DNA of 54,931 nucleotides from an uncultured Bacteroidales bacterium (GTDB lineage Bacteria > Bacteroidota > Bacteroidia > Bacteroidales > UBA932), in the NCBI GenBank assembly GCA_949295645.1, contig CASFLY010000153.1:1-54931 (forward strand), given 5' to 3'. A program made the translations under genes and the position numbers. Under the pieces are notes generated by a model. It had not been told where the DNA came from and searched no databases. It saw nothing but the letters and a program-made list of their open reading frames with translations. Shown piece by piece: positions 16,075 to 24,523 of this stretch (its first letter is position 1; every line of letters starts with the position of its first letter).

Positions 16075-17435
16075 TTTCCGTATCGCCTTTGCATCATTTC
16101 CGTTATCTCTCCGACGTATCTGTCTATGTTCCCGGCACCGAAAGTCACCAACGTGTCGATATCTTCCCTTTCGAGAGTCTCCATAAGCTCCTCTTTCCGG
16201 ATGAGCACCTTGTCGGACAAGCCGGCCCTGTCGAAGATGATTTCAGACGTCACCCCCGGAATAGGTTCTTCACGTGCAGGGTATATGTCGAGCAGTATCA
16301 GCCTGTCGACCTTCGAAAGCGCATCGGCAAAGTCCGGAGCGAAGTCTCTGGTGCGCGTGTACAGGTGCGGCTGGAACACCGCGGTAAGTTTCCGTCCCTG
16401 GAAAATGTCCCGGATAGAACTGACGGCTGCCGCAATTTCTGCCGGATGGTGTGCGTAGTCGTCGATGTAGGCGTGGCCCGGACGGTTGAAATGGATGTCG
16501 AAACGGCGTCTGACACCGGAGAATTTCGCCAGGGCTTCTTTTATTTTTTCCGGGGCAATGCCGAAGTCTAAGGCAATGGATGCTGCCGCAATGCCGTTTT
16601 CGACGTTGACCCAGCCCGGGACGCCGACACGGCAGTCCCTGACGGCTCCGCCGGGGTGTACGAGGTCGAATGTGAAATACCCGCATTCGTCTTTCCTGAG
16701 ATTCTCTGCATGGAAATCGGCCCGCAGGTCATCGTAGGCGTATCTCAGAATTTTGGCTCCCGTGTCTTCCGGCCTTATTTCGAGGCCGTATTTGGCGATG
16801 AGAGTGCCGCTGACCTGCGAAGCGAAGGCCCTGAAGGCTTCCTTGACGTGAGCCTGGTCCGAGTAGATGTCCAGATGGTCGGCGTCCATAGCCGTAATGA
16901 CGGCCGTTTCAGGGTGAAGCTGCAGGAACGAACGGTCGAACTCGTCGGCTTCTGCCACTACTATGTCGTTCTCCGACATGAGGAGGTTGCTGCCGTAGTT
17001 TTTGGATATGCCGCCGAGAAACGCCGAACAGCCTTCCCCGCTGCTTTCGAAAATGTGGGCGAGAAGGGTGCTCGTGGTGGTTTTCCCATGAGTCCCGGCT
17101 ACGGCAAGGCATCTCTGGCCCTCTGCGATTTCTCCGAGGACACGCGAGCGTTTCAGGACCTTGTAGCCATGCTCCGTCGCATAGACGAGTTCTCTCATGT
17201 CTTTCGGTATGGCAGGGGTGTAGACTACGAGGGTGTCCTCCGGAGTCCCTGGAACGAAATCCGGATTGTCTTCATAGTGTACGGAGATGCCTTCGCTTTC
17301 AAGTTCGCCTGTCAGTCCGGAAGGGGTCCTGTCGTATCCCGAAACATTGCAGCCCTTGAATTTGAAGTACCGGGCCAGGGCACTCATTCCGATGCCGCCG
17401 ATACCTATAAAATATATGTTGCCGTATTTTTTCAT
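16071..17435 (-). CDS. murC: UDP-N-acetylmuramate--L-alanine ligase
   Basis: The 454-residue Mur ligase adds the first amino acid, L-alanine, to UDP-MurNAc in the cytoplasm. It starts with a dinucleotide-like fold (FIGIGGIGMSALARYF), has the ATP-binding loop AGTHGKTTT (about residues 115-123), DEFDRSFL, and DDYAHHPAEI in the C-terminal domain, all typical of MurC. The length fits the family. It follows murG after 56 bases that include a 7-bp hairpin. Confidence 0.96.
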   Translation of the reverse strand: MKKYGNIYFIGIGGIGMSALARYFKFKGCNVSGYDRTPSGLTGELESEGISVHYEDNPDFVPGTPEDTLVVYTPAIPKDMRELVYATEHGYKVLKRSRVLGEIAEGQRCLAVAGTHGKTTTSTLLAHIFESSGEGCSAFLGGISKNYGSNLLMSENDIVVAEADEFDRSFLQLHPETAVITAMDADHLDIYSDQAHVKEAFRAFASQVSGTLIAKYGLEIRPEDTGAKILRYAYDDLRADFHAENLRKDECGYFTFDLVHPGGAVRDCRVGVPGWVNVENGIAAASIALDFGIAPEKIKEALAKFSGVRRRFDIHFNRPGHAYIDDYAHHPAEIAAAVSSIRDIFQGRKLTAVFQPHLYTRTRDFAPDFADALSKVDRLILLDIYPAREEPIPGVTSEIIFDRAGLSDKVLIRKEELMETLEREDIDTLVTFGAGNIDRYVGEITEMMQRRYGK

Positions 17436-17458
17436 ATTCTCTTTTCCTTTGTCGTCCC

Positions 17459-17482
17459 GGACGCCCCTTTATGCAGGCGTCC
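17459..17482 (-). promoter_or_regulatory. Hairpin in the murG-murC gap
   Basis: GGACGCC at 17459-17465 pairs with GGCGTCC at 17476-17482 around a 10-base loop. On the coding (minus) strand no U run follows, so it is more likely an mRNA-processing or stability element than a terminator. Confidence 0.3.
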
Positions 17483-17491
17483 TCTTTTTTG

Positions 17492-18616
17492 TCAGCCTTT
17501 TTTCCCTGTCAGCCCGTATATCTCCTCCACAATCCTCTCCGCCGCATCCCTCCGCGCCATTTCCGATATGTTCTTTTCCATCATTTCCATCTTCCGGCCG
17601 TCATGCACCAGTCTGCAGGCCTGCTCCATAAGTACCTGCGGTGCATCCTCATCCCGGACCAGCATCGCGGCGTCCTTGCGGACCAGAGCCATGGCATTGT
17701 GCGTCTGGTGATCCTCCGCCACGTTGGGCGAAGGTACAAAGATAACAGCTTTTCCTGCAGCGCACAACTCCGACACCGAACTTGCCCCCGAACGTGAAAC
17801 TACGGCGTCTGCCGCCGCGTATGCCAGATCCATCCTCTTTATGAAAGCGTAGTGGCGGATTCCCGGCCTCCCGTGTCCTGCCATAAACTCATCCGTCTTT
17901 GCCTTGTAGTACTGGCCGCACTGCCAGATGATTTCCACATCCTCACCTCCGGGACATCCCCGGGAAATCCATCCCATGACCGATTCGTTCAGCGTCCTGC
18001 TCCCGAGGCTTCCCCCGACTATGAATATGTGCTTTTTCTCCGGGTCAAGTCCGTAGAAAGCAATGGCTTCGGCTTTCATTTCCGGCGTGGCAGGGACTAT
18101 CTCTTTTCTGATGGGATTTCCCGTGACCGTTATCCTGTCTGCCGGGAAGAACCGTTCCATTCCCTCGTAGGCCACGCAGATTTTCCCGGCCTTTTTCCCG
18201 AGTATCCTGTTCGTGAGTCCGGCAAAGCCGTTCTGTTCCTGGATCAGGGTCGGGATTCTTTTGCGCTGTGCAGCCCAAAGCACCGGAGCGCTGGCATAGC
18301 CTCCCACGCCCACTGCTATGTCCGGCTTGAATCCGTCGATGATTTTCCCGGCCATTTCTATGCTTTTGAGTATCTTGAAAGGGAGCTTCAGGTTCGACAC
18401 GCTCAGGCTCCGCTGCAGTCCGGCCACAGGCAGACCGACGATCCTGTAGCCAGCCGCCGGGACTTTTTCCATTTCCATACGGCCTTCCGCCCCCACGAAA
18501 AGGATTTCCGTGCCGGGGTTGACGTCCTTCAGTCTGCCTGCGATAGAAAGGGCCGGGAAGATGTGTCCTCCTGTCCCGCCTCCGCTGATTATTACCCTCA
18601 ATGCCTTGTCATTCAT
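17492..18616 (-). CDS. murG: UDP-GlcNAc:lipid I GlcNAc transferase MurG
   Basis: The 374-residue GT28 enzyme converts lipid I to lipid II on the inner face of the membrane. ISGGGTGGHIFPALSIA marks the N-terminal glycine-rich loop, VGVGGYASAPVLWAA and IQEQNGFAGLTNRILG follow, and SRSGASSVSELCAAGKA is the donor-binding part. I start at the ATG at 18616 (MNDKALRV), which overlaps the ftsW stop by eight bases; starts further upstream would add an unrelated N-terminus read from the ftsW C-terminus in another frame. Confidence 0.95.
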   Translation of the reverse strand: MNDKALRVIISGGGTGGHIFPALSIAGRLKDVNPGTEILFVGAEGRMEMEKVPAAGYRIVGLPVAGLQRSLSVSNLKLPFKILKSIEMAGKIIDGFKPDIAVGVGGYASAPVLWAAQRKRIPTLIQEQNGFAGLTNRILGKKAGKICVAYEGMERFFPADRITVTGNPIRKEIVPATPEMKAEAIAFYGLDPEKKHIFIVGGSLGSRTLNESVMGWISRGCPGGEDVEIIWQCGQYYKAKTDEFMAGHGRPGIRHYAFIKRMDLAYAAADAVVSRSGASSVSELCAAGKAVIFVPSPNVAEDHQTHNAMALVRKDAAMLVRDEDAPQVLMEQACRLVHDGRKMEMMEKNISEMARRDAAERIVEEIYGLTGKKG

Positions 18617-20078
18617 AGTACAGTCCCTGTTTTGATTCGTATTTCCCGGAGTTTGCGTATTCTCCGGCTTCCTCATTTCTTCCGGCTTCGTCTGCATCGT
18701 CTTCCCGCCGGTATTCTTCAGTCTGGGAATCCTCCTCTTCGCGTGCTCCGGCCATCTCCAATGCCGCTTTAGTCTCATCCATGTTCTTTTTCGCCAGCCG
18801 GCTTATCGACAGCAGCACCCCGAACGCCACGCTGAAACTCAGGAAAGAACTGCTTCCGTGGCTTATCATCGGCAGGGTCTGTCCCGTCAGCGGCCCGATA
18901 TTCACGTTGACCAGCATATGCATGAATGCCTGGCCGGTAATCAGTACCACGAGCCCGGCCACGGCGATTTTCGCGAACCACGAATTGCAGAATTTCACTA
19001 TCAGCGAACCCCGGGCCAACAGGCTCACGTACAGTATCATAATGATTATCCCGCCCAACAGACCGTATTCTTCTATGATGAACGAATAGATGTAGTCGCT
19101 GAAAATCGCGTAAACGGAGTATTTTTGTGTGCTGTTCCCGGGCCCTTTCCCTATCAGCCCGCCCTCCTTGATGGCGAGTTTGGCGCTTTCCGGCTGTCTG
19201 ATCTTGTCGATTGCCTCGCGGTAGTCATCGCTCCAGATGTGCTTCTCCCCGCGTGCCTCCTCTATTTCGGCTACCCTGTTTTCATTCTCTATCACCTTGT
19301 ATTCCTGGTACAGGGTCAGCCTGTTTATCGCGACTCCGATGCGCGGGAACAGTTTTCCGTCGGAAACGAAATACATCCCGACGAACATCCCTATCATCAG
19401 GCACCCTGCCGCAAGCGCCCCGAAAATCTCTTTCTTCGGCATCCCGCCTATCAGGATGACTATGAACATAGCGAGCCCTGTAAGTATGGTGCTGGAAATT
19501 CCTCCCTTGAACATTCCGCCGATGACGATGATGATGGGCAGATAGATGTATATCACGCGTTTGGCCAAGAGACTGTCGAGGAATTCAAGTTTCGGGGACA
19601 GTACTGCCAGCGCCTTCGGGAGCCTGAAAGAGTCTCTCTTGTAGGCATCGATGGCCCAGGCAAGGTACATGATCATAGCCACCTTGATGACTTCGAAGAT
19701 GTATATCTGCATGCCGAACAGTTCCAATGACCGCTCGGCCCCGTTGATGTTGATGGTGCCGATGCCGACGATCAGGCAGCCGAGAAGCAGGAATGACACA
19801 AGAAAGCCTAAGGACGAAAACAGACGGATGAAACCGATGCCGGGGATGTTGTAGCACAGGATAATGATGGCAAGGCCCGCGCAGGCGAGCTGGAACTGGG
19901 AAAAAAAGATGTCCAGCCTCGATGTATCCCCCTTGGCGAGTCCGGACGACGAGGCGAAAATGGTGACAAGCGATATGAGGATGAGCAGCAGGACTATCAT
20001 CCATATCACCTTGTCTCCCTTGAAATTCTCAATGAAATTCCAGAAACTCTTTTCCCTTTTTTCTTCTACTTCCATCAT
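18609..20078 (-). CDS. ftsW: FtsW/RodA/SpoVE family septal glycosyltransferase
   Basis: The 489-residue integral membrane protein polymerises lipid II at the septum together with FtsI. About ten hydrophobic helices are visible, starting with VIWMIVLLLILISLVTIFA. Family landmarks include NINGAERSLELFG, GLIGKGPGNSTQKY, YSFIIEEYGLLGG and LPMISHGSSSFL. It is longer than the usual 380-430 residues because of a charged cytoplasmic C-terminal tail of about 70 residues rich in Glu, Asp and Arg. It sits between murD and murG, the normal dcw order. Confidence 0.95.
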   Translation of the reverse strand: MMEVEEKREKSFWNFIENFKGDKVIWMIVLLLILISLVTIFASSSGLAKGDTSRLDIFFSQFQLACAGLAIIILCYNIPGIGFIRLFSSLGFLVSFLLLGCLIVGIGTININGAERSLELFGMQIYIFEVIKVAMIMYLAWAIDAYKRDSFRLPKALAVLSPKLEFLDSLLAKRVIYIYLPIIIVIGGMFKGGISSTILTGLAMFIVILIGGMPKKEIFGALAAGCLMIGMFVGMYFVSDGKLFPRIGVAINRLTLYQEYKVIENENRVAEIEEARGEKHIWSDDYREAIDKIRQPESAKLAIKEGGLIGKGPGNSTQKYSVYAIFSDYIYSFIIEEYGLLGGIIIMILYVSLLARGSLIVKFCNSWFAKIAVAGLVVLITGQAFMHMLVNVNIGPLTGQTLPMISHGSSSFLSFSVAFGVLLSISRLAKKNMDETKAALEMAGAREEEDSQTEEYRREDDADEAGRNEEAGEYANSGKYESKQGLYYE

Positions 20079-20108
20079 CTTTCCTTTATGTCATCACGGG
20101 CGCAGCCC

Positions 20109-21443
20109 TTACAGCCTTCTTACAGCCTCCTTGAACTGCCTCCCCCTGTCCTCATAGTTCCTGAACAGGTCGAAACTTGCACAGCACGGCGACAGCAGCA
20201 CCACATCCCCGGCCACAGCGATCCTGTGTGCCGTTTTCACCGCGTCTTCGGCCGAAGTCACATCGTACATTTCGGGTACGGTCTTTCCGAAAGCCTCGTG
20301 TATCTTCCCGTTGTCCACTCCGAGACAGATTATGGCCTTGACCTTTTCCCTTGCCAGAGGCAGCAGCGGCGTATAGTCATTGCCCTTGTCCGTACCTCCG
20401 ACTATCCATACCACCGGCCTGGTCTGGCACTCCAGAGCATACCAGGCTGCATCTACGTTCGTAGCCTTGGAGTCGTTGATATAGAGCACGTCTCCGATGC
20501 TCAGCACCTTTTCGAGCCTGTGCTCCACGGCCTGGAAAGAGGACAGGGCCTCTCGGATGGTGTCGTTGTCGATATCCATCACTTTTCCGGCAATCGCCGC
20601 CGCCATCGAATTGTAGACGTTGTGCTTCCCGCCAAGGGCCAGCTCCTGGAGAAATATGTCGCATTCGCTGTCGTTGTAGCGTACTATCATCCTGTCGTCC
20701 CGGACGAAAGCCCCTTCCCGGACTTCGGTTTTCTGCGAGAACGGCAGCATCCTGGCACGCACCACGATTTTGTTCAGGTGGTTTATGGTGATTTCGTCAT
20801 CCGAACAGAAGATGAAACAGTCGTCGCTGTCCATATTCCTGGTAATGCGGAATTTCGCTTTGACATAGTTCTCGAGATTGTGGTCGTATCTGTCGAGATG
20901 GTCCGGGGTGATGTTCGTGATAATGGCGATGTCGGCCTTGAAGTCGTACATGTTGTCGAGCTGGAAACTGCTGAGTTCCAGGACATAGATGTCGAAGTCT
21001 TCCGTGGCCACCTGCAGGGCGTAGCTTTTGCCGATATTTCCTCCGAGTCCGACGTTGAGGCCGGCGTTCTTGAGCAGATAATAGATCAGCGACGTGGTCG
21101 TGGTCTTGCCGTTGCTCCCGGTGATGCAGATTTTCCTTGCCCTGTCGTATCTGCCGGCAAATTCGATTTCGGAGATTATCCGGATTCCCTTTTCCATGAT
21201 TTTGCAGACCATCGGGGCCGTGGACGGAATCCCGGGGCTCTTGATGACCTCGTCGGCGTTGAGAATCAGCTCTTCGGTATGCTGGCCGCTTTCATACGGG
21301 ATGCCCCGCCTTTCGAGTTCGGCCACATACTTGTCGGCTATTTTCCCTTTGTCCGAGAGGAACACGTCGAATCCTTTCACCTTTGCCAGAACGGCGGCTC
21401 CGACTCCGCTTTCGCCACCTCCCAATACTACTATCCGTTTCAT
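20109..21443 (-). CDS. murD: UDP-N-acetylmuramoylalanine--D-glutamate ligase
   Basis: The 444-residue Mur ligase adds D-glutamate as the second residue of the stem peptide. The N-terminal VLGGGESGVGAAVLAK is the nucleotide-binding strand, GSNGKTTTTSL the ATP loop, and LYINDSKATNVDAAWYALE the characteristic C-terminal segment. Length is typical. It follows mraY after 16 bases, so the two are surely cotranscribed. Confidence 0.96.
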   Translation of the reverse strand: MKRIVVLGGGESGVGAAVLAKVKGFDVFLSDKGKIADKYVAELERRGIPYESGQHTEELILNADEVIKSPGIPSTAPMVCKIMEKGIRIISEIEFAGRYDRARKICITGSNGKTTTTSLIYYLLKNAGLNVGLGGNIGKSYALQVATEDFDIYVLELSSFQLDNMYDFKADIAIITNITPDHLDRYDHNLENYVKAKFRITRNMDSDDCFIFCSDDEITINHLNKIVVRARMLPFSQKTEVREGAFVRDDRMIVRYNDSECDIFLQELALGGKHNVYNSMAAAIAGKVMDIDNDTIREALSSFQAVEHRLEKVLSIGDVLYINDSKATNVDAAWYALECQTRPVVWIVGGTDKGNDYTPLLPLAREKVKAIICLGVDNGKIHEAFGKTVPEMYDVTSAEDAVKTAHRIAVAGDVVLLSPCCASFDLFRNYEDRGRQFKEAVRRL

Positions 21444-21459
21444 CTTATGATTTTTTTCG

Positions 21460-22773
21460 TTACCTTACTTTCAGAAGGGCTACGGTCAGAACGGCCAGGA
21501 TAACCTCGATAATCCAGAATCTGACCACAATCTTTGCCTCGGGCAGCGCCCTCGCCGGCCTTGAAACCAGAGCCTCGACCCCCTCCTTCTGAAAATGATG
21601 ATGGAGCGGGGTCATCTTGAACACCCTTCTGCCTGTACCGTATTTCCGCTTGGTGTACTTGAAATATGTCCGCTGTATCATCACCGACAGGGTCTCTACC
21701 AGGAACACGCCGCACAGGACGGGAAGCAGGAGCTCTTTCCTGATGAGAATCGCGCACACTCCGATCACCCCGCCTATCATCAGGCTGCCGGTATCTCCCA
21801 TAAACACCTGGGCAGGGTAGGAATTGTGCCACAGGAATCCTATCAGTGCGCCGGCAAAAGCCGCCATGAACACCGCGATCTCGCCTGTCCCCGGGATATA
21901 CATGATATTAAGGTATTCCGCATTGATGATATTTCCCGACAGGTAGGCAAAGATCCCGAGTACGCCGACCACTATGGTGGAAGTCCCCGTCGTCAGCCCG
22001 TCCATCCCGTCCGTCAGGTTCGTCCCGTTCGAGCAGGCAGTTATCACGAGTACTATCATCAGTACGTAAATCGCCCATTTGCAATACCATCCGAACGCCC
22101 CTTTGAACGGCGACAGCCATTTGTAGTCGAATTCATGGTTCTTGACGAACGGGATCGTAGTCTTCGTGCTCTTTACCACATCCTCCTCTTTCCAGTTTCC
22201 GGAGTTTACCTTGAATTCCGTGTCGATGTCGAGGGTCTGCGATGCCGTAGCCCTGACCTCTGCCGTTTCTGCCGCCCCTTCGGCCACCTGGACCTTTTCC
22301 CTGACCACGATGTCCGGGCTGAAACATACCGTCAGTCCGAGTCCGAGCCCGAAAAGGATCTGGCTGACGAGCTTGCCCCGTTCGCTCAGCCCTTCCTTGT
22401 TGTGCCTGAACACCTTTATATAGTCATCGGTAAATCCGAGTCCGGCAAACCACAGGGTGGTGACAAGCAGTATGACAGTGTATATGTTCGTCAGGTCGGC
22501 GAAAAGCAGGACTGCGGCCGTCACGGCGATGAAAATGATGATTCCGCCCATAGTCGGCGTGCCTTTTTTCTGCAGCTGCCCCTCGAGACCGAGATCCCTG
22601 ATCTCTTCCCCTATCTGTTTCCTCTGAAGCCAGCGGATGATTTTCTTCCCGATGACAAGGGATATGAGCATGGCCGTCACGCTTGCCATTATGGCGCGGA
22701 ACGAAAGGTAGCCCATCAGTCCCTGTCCGGGGATGTCGAAGTCTTTTAATGCTTCAAATAAATGGTATATCAT
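21460..22773 (-). CDS. mraY: Phospho-N-acetylmuramoyl-pentapeptide transferase
   Basis: The 437-residue polytopic enzyme makes lipid I from UDP-MurNAc-pentapeptide and undecaprenyl phosphate. Visible motifs are GTPTMGGIIIF, GFTDDYIKV (the paired aspartates), NGTNLTDGMDGL (with the catalytic Asp) and MTPLHHHFQKEG near the end. It is about 75 residues longer than E. coli MraY; the extra stretch, about residues 165-235 (rich in Glu, Val and Thr), interrupts the segment after SQILFGLGLGLTVCF. Such enlargement is known in Bacteroidetes. Confidence 0.96.
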   Translation of the reverse strand: MIYHLFEALKDFDIPGQGLMGYLSFRAIMASVTAMLISLVIGKKIIRWLQRKQIGEEIRDLGLEGQLQKKGTPTMGGIIIFIAVTAAVLLFADLTNIYTVILLVTTLWFAGLGFTDDYIKVFRHNKEGLSERGKLVSQILFGLGLGLTVCFSPDIVVREKVQVAEGAAETAEVRATASQTLDIDTEFKVNSGNWKEEDVVKSTKTTIPFVKNHEFDYKWLSPFKGAFGWYCKWAIYVLMIVLVITACSNGTNLTDGMDGLTTGTSTIVVGVLGIFAYLSGNIINAEYLNIMYIPGTGEIAVFMAAFAGALIGFLWHNSYPAQVFMGDTGSLMIGGVIGVCAILIRKELLLPVLCGVFLVETLSVMIQRTYFKYTKRKYGTGRRVFKMTPLHHHFQKEGVEALVSRPARALPEAKIVVRFWIIEVILAVLTVALLKVR

Positions 22774-22896
22774 TTCTTACAGTCGTTTCAGATTCGTCTT
22801 GTTCCGGGCATTTTCCCGGGTCATTCCGGATGTTCCTTTCCGCACTGTCCGGATGCAGCTTCCCGTGTCATTCCGGACACGGCCGGAAATCCGTTT
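22774..22896. other. mraY-murE gap with degenerate GTCATTCCGGA copies
   Basis: This 123-base gap has no gene. GTCATTCCGGA occurs at 22820 and 22867 with a weaker copy near 22846, resembling the repeats that fill the ftsA-ftsQ and murE-ftsI gaps. No promoter box or terminator is evident. Confidence 0.4.
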
Positions 22897-24366
22897 TCAC
22901 TGCATTTCTCCGAACATCTCCGCCACTATCTCATGCTCGTCGAAATGGTGTTTTTCGGTTCCGAGAATCTGGTAAGTTTCGTGCCCCTTGCCTGCCAGCA
23001 GTATGGTCGCACCGTCCGGAGCCGTCATTATCGCCGTCCGTATCGCCTCTTTCCTGTCTGCTATGGACAGCGACTTTGACAGCCCTATCCTGTCCATGCC
23101 GGCCTTTATGTCGGCAATGATGTCTTCTGTCCGCTCGGTACGGCTGTTGTCGGAAGTGATGATGATCCTGTCCGCCATCCTTTGCGCCACGGCCGCCATT
23201 TCCGGTCGCTTCGTCCTGTCCCTGTCGCCCCCGCATCCGAACAGGCAGATGAGTTCCCGCTCGGGAGCTATTTCCCGCAGGGTCTTCAGCACGTTTTCCA
23301 TCGCATCGGGCGTATGGGCATAGTCTATCACCACGGAAATGTCCCTCGGCCCCCTCAGCGTTTCGAGCCGGCCGCAGGCCGATTTCAGTTTGCTGATTCC
23401 GATCAGCGCCTCCTCCTGCCCGGCCCCGAGGCTCACTGCTGCGGAATATATCGCGAGGATGTTGTAGGCGTTGTGCTGCCCTATGAGGTTTGTCCAGCAT
23501 TCCTTTCCGTCGATGTTGAGCTGCATCCCGTCGAAACTTTCCTCGAGAATCCTGCAGGTGTGGTCCGCCATGGTCCGGCAGGAATAGGTGATGACCCTTG
23601 CCTTTGTGTTCTGCACCATCACAAGGCCGTTTTTGTCATCGATATTGGTAATTGCGAACGCATCTGCCGGCAGGTTGTCGAAAAACAGTTTCTTGCACCT
23701 GAGGTATTCCGCGAAAGTCTTGTGATAGTCGAGATGGTCGTGCGTAAGGTTTGAAAATATCCCGGCCTTGAACTTCAACCCGGCGACCCTTTCCTGCTCG
23801 ACTCCTATGGAACTGACCTCCATAAAACAGTAGCTGCATCCGGCCTTCACCATCTCTGCAAGCAGGGAGTTTATCGTAATCGGATCCGAAGTCGTATTGA
23901 CGGCTTCGCTGCATTTTGTCCCGACGTAGTTCGCTATGGTAGAGAGGAGCCCGCACTCGTATCCGAGGTCTCTGAACAGGTGGTAGAGCAGTGTAGCCGT
24001 AGTGGTCTTGCCGTTTGTGCCCGTGATCCCGACGAGAGTCAGCTTTTCCGACGGCCTGCCGTAAAAATTCGATGCGATGACAGCAAGGGCGTGGCGCGAA
24101 GAGCCGGTGCGGATGAATGCAATGCCGTCCTGCTGTCCGTCTGCGCCGGACAATGCCTGCGGATCTTCATAGACAATGGCGGAGGCTCCGTTTTCGATGG
24201 CGGATGCGATGTATTTGTGGCCGTCCGATGCAAAGCCTTTCACTGCAATGAACATACTTCCCTTGCCGACCTTTCTCGAGTCGGCGGTGACCGCCTTTAT
24301 TTCAGTGTCCAGACAGCCGGCAGTCTCCACTGCCCCGCAGCCTTCGATTATTTCCCGTACTTCCAT
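22897..24366 (-). CDS. murE: UDP-MurNAc-L-Ala-D-Glu--2,6-diaminopimelate ligase
   Basis: The 489-residue Mur ligase adds the third stem-peptide residue. GITGTNGKTTTATL is the ATP loop and NTTSDPITI and IDYAHTPDAMENVL are conserved. The substrate motif reads SDNSRTERTEDI, where meso-DAP ligases usually have DNPR; the Asn and Arg that contact meso-DAP are kept and only Pro is Ser. With a meso-DAP dehydrogenase gene in the same window, meso-DAP is the likely substrate. Confidence 0.94.
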   Translation of the reverse strand: MEVREIIEGCGAVETAGCLDTEIKAVTADSRKVGKGSMFIAVKGFASDGHKYIASAIENGASAIVYEDPQALSGADGQQDGIAFIRTGSSRHALAVIASNFYGRPSEKLTLVGITGTNGKTTTATLLYHLFRDLGYECGLLSTIANYVGTKCSEAVNTTSDPITINSLLAEMVKAGCSYCFMEVSSIGVEQERVAGLKFKAGIFSNLTHDHLDYHKTFAEYLRCKKLFFDNLPADAFAITNIDDKNGLVMVQNTKARVITYSCRTMADHTCRILEESFDGMQLNIDGKECWTNLIGQHNAYNILAIYSAAVSLGAGQEEALIGISKLKSACGRLETLRGPRDISVVIDYAHTPDAMENVLKTLREIAPERELICLFGCGGDRDRTKRPEMAAVAQRMADRIIITSDNSRTERTEDIIADIKAGMDRIGLSKSLSIADRKEAIRTAIMTAPDGATILLAGKGHETYQILGTEKHHFDEHEIVAEMFGEMQ

Positions 24367-24385
24367 ATATCTTCTTTTCCTTTAT

Positions 24386-24424
24386 TGTCATCCCGAGCGC
24401 AGCGCAGCGAAGTCGAGGGATCTG
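24386..24424 (+). repeat. Dispersed intergenic repeat, GTCATCCCGAG half, between murE and ftsI
   Basis: TGTCATCCCGAGCGCAGCG is followed by AAGTCGAGGGATCT, with an internal short duplication of GCGCA. It matches the right half of the 39335-39418 element and the end of the 25-bp array. The rest of the 157-base gap (to 24523) has short CATCCTCC and CGCCGGCC repeats and no gene. Confidence 0.6.
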
Positions 24425-24523
24425 CCCCCATCATCGTCCTCCCGTTTCCATCCTCCTCCAGCGCATCCGCCGGCCCCGCCCTCTCATTTCCATCCTCCGC
24501 CGGCCCTGCCGCCCTCATTGTTT

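Noticed and set aside
14962-16458. 498-codon open frame on the plus strand over the tandem array, ftsQ and part of murC
   Set aside because: It is antisense to recognised genes, and its start is translated 25-bp repeat.
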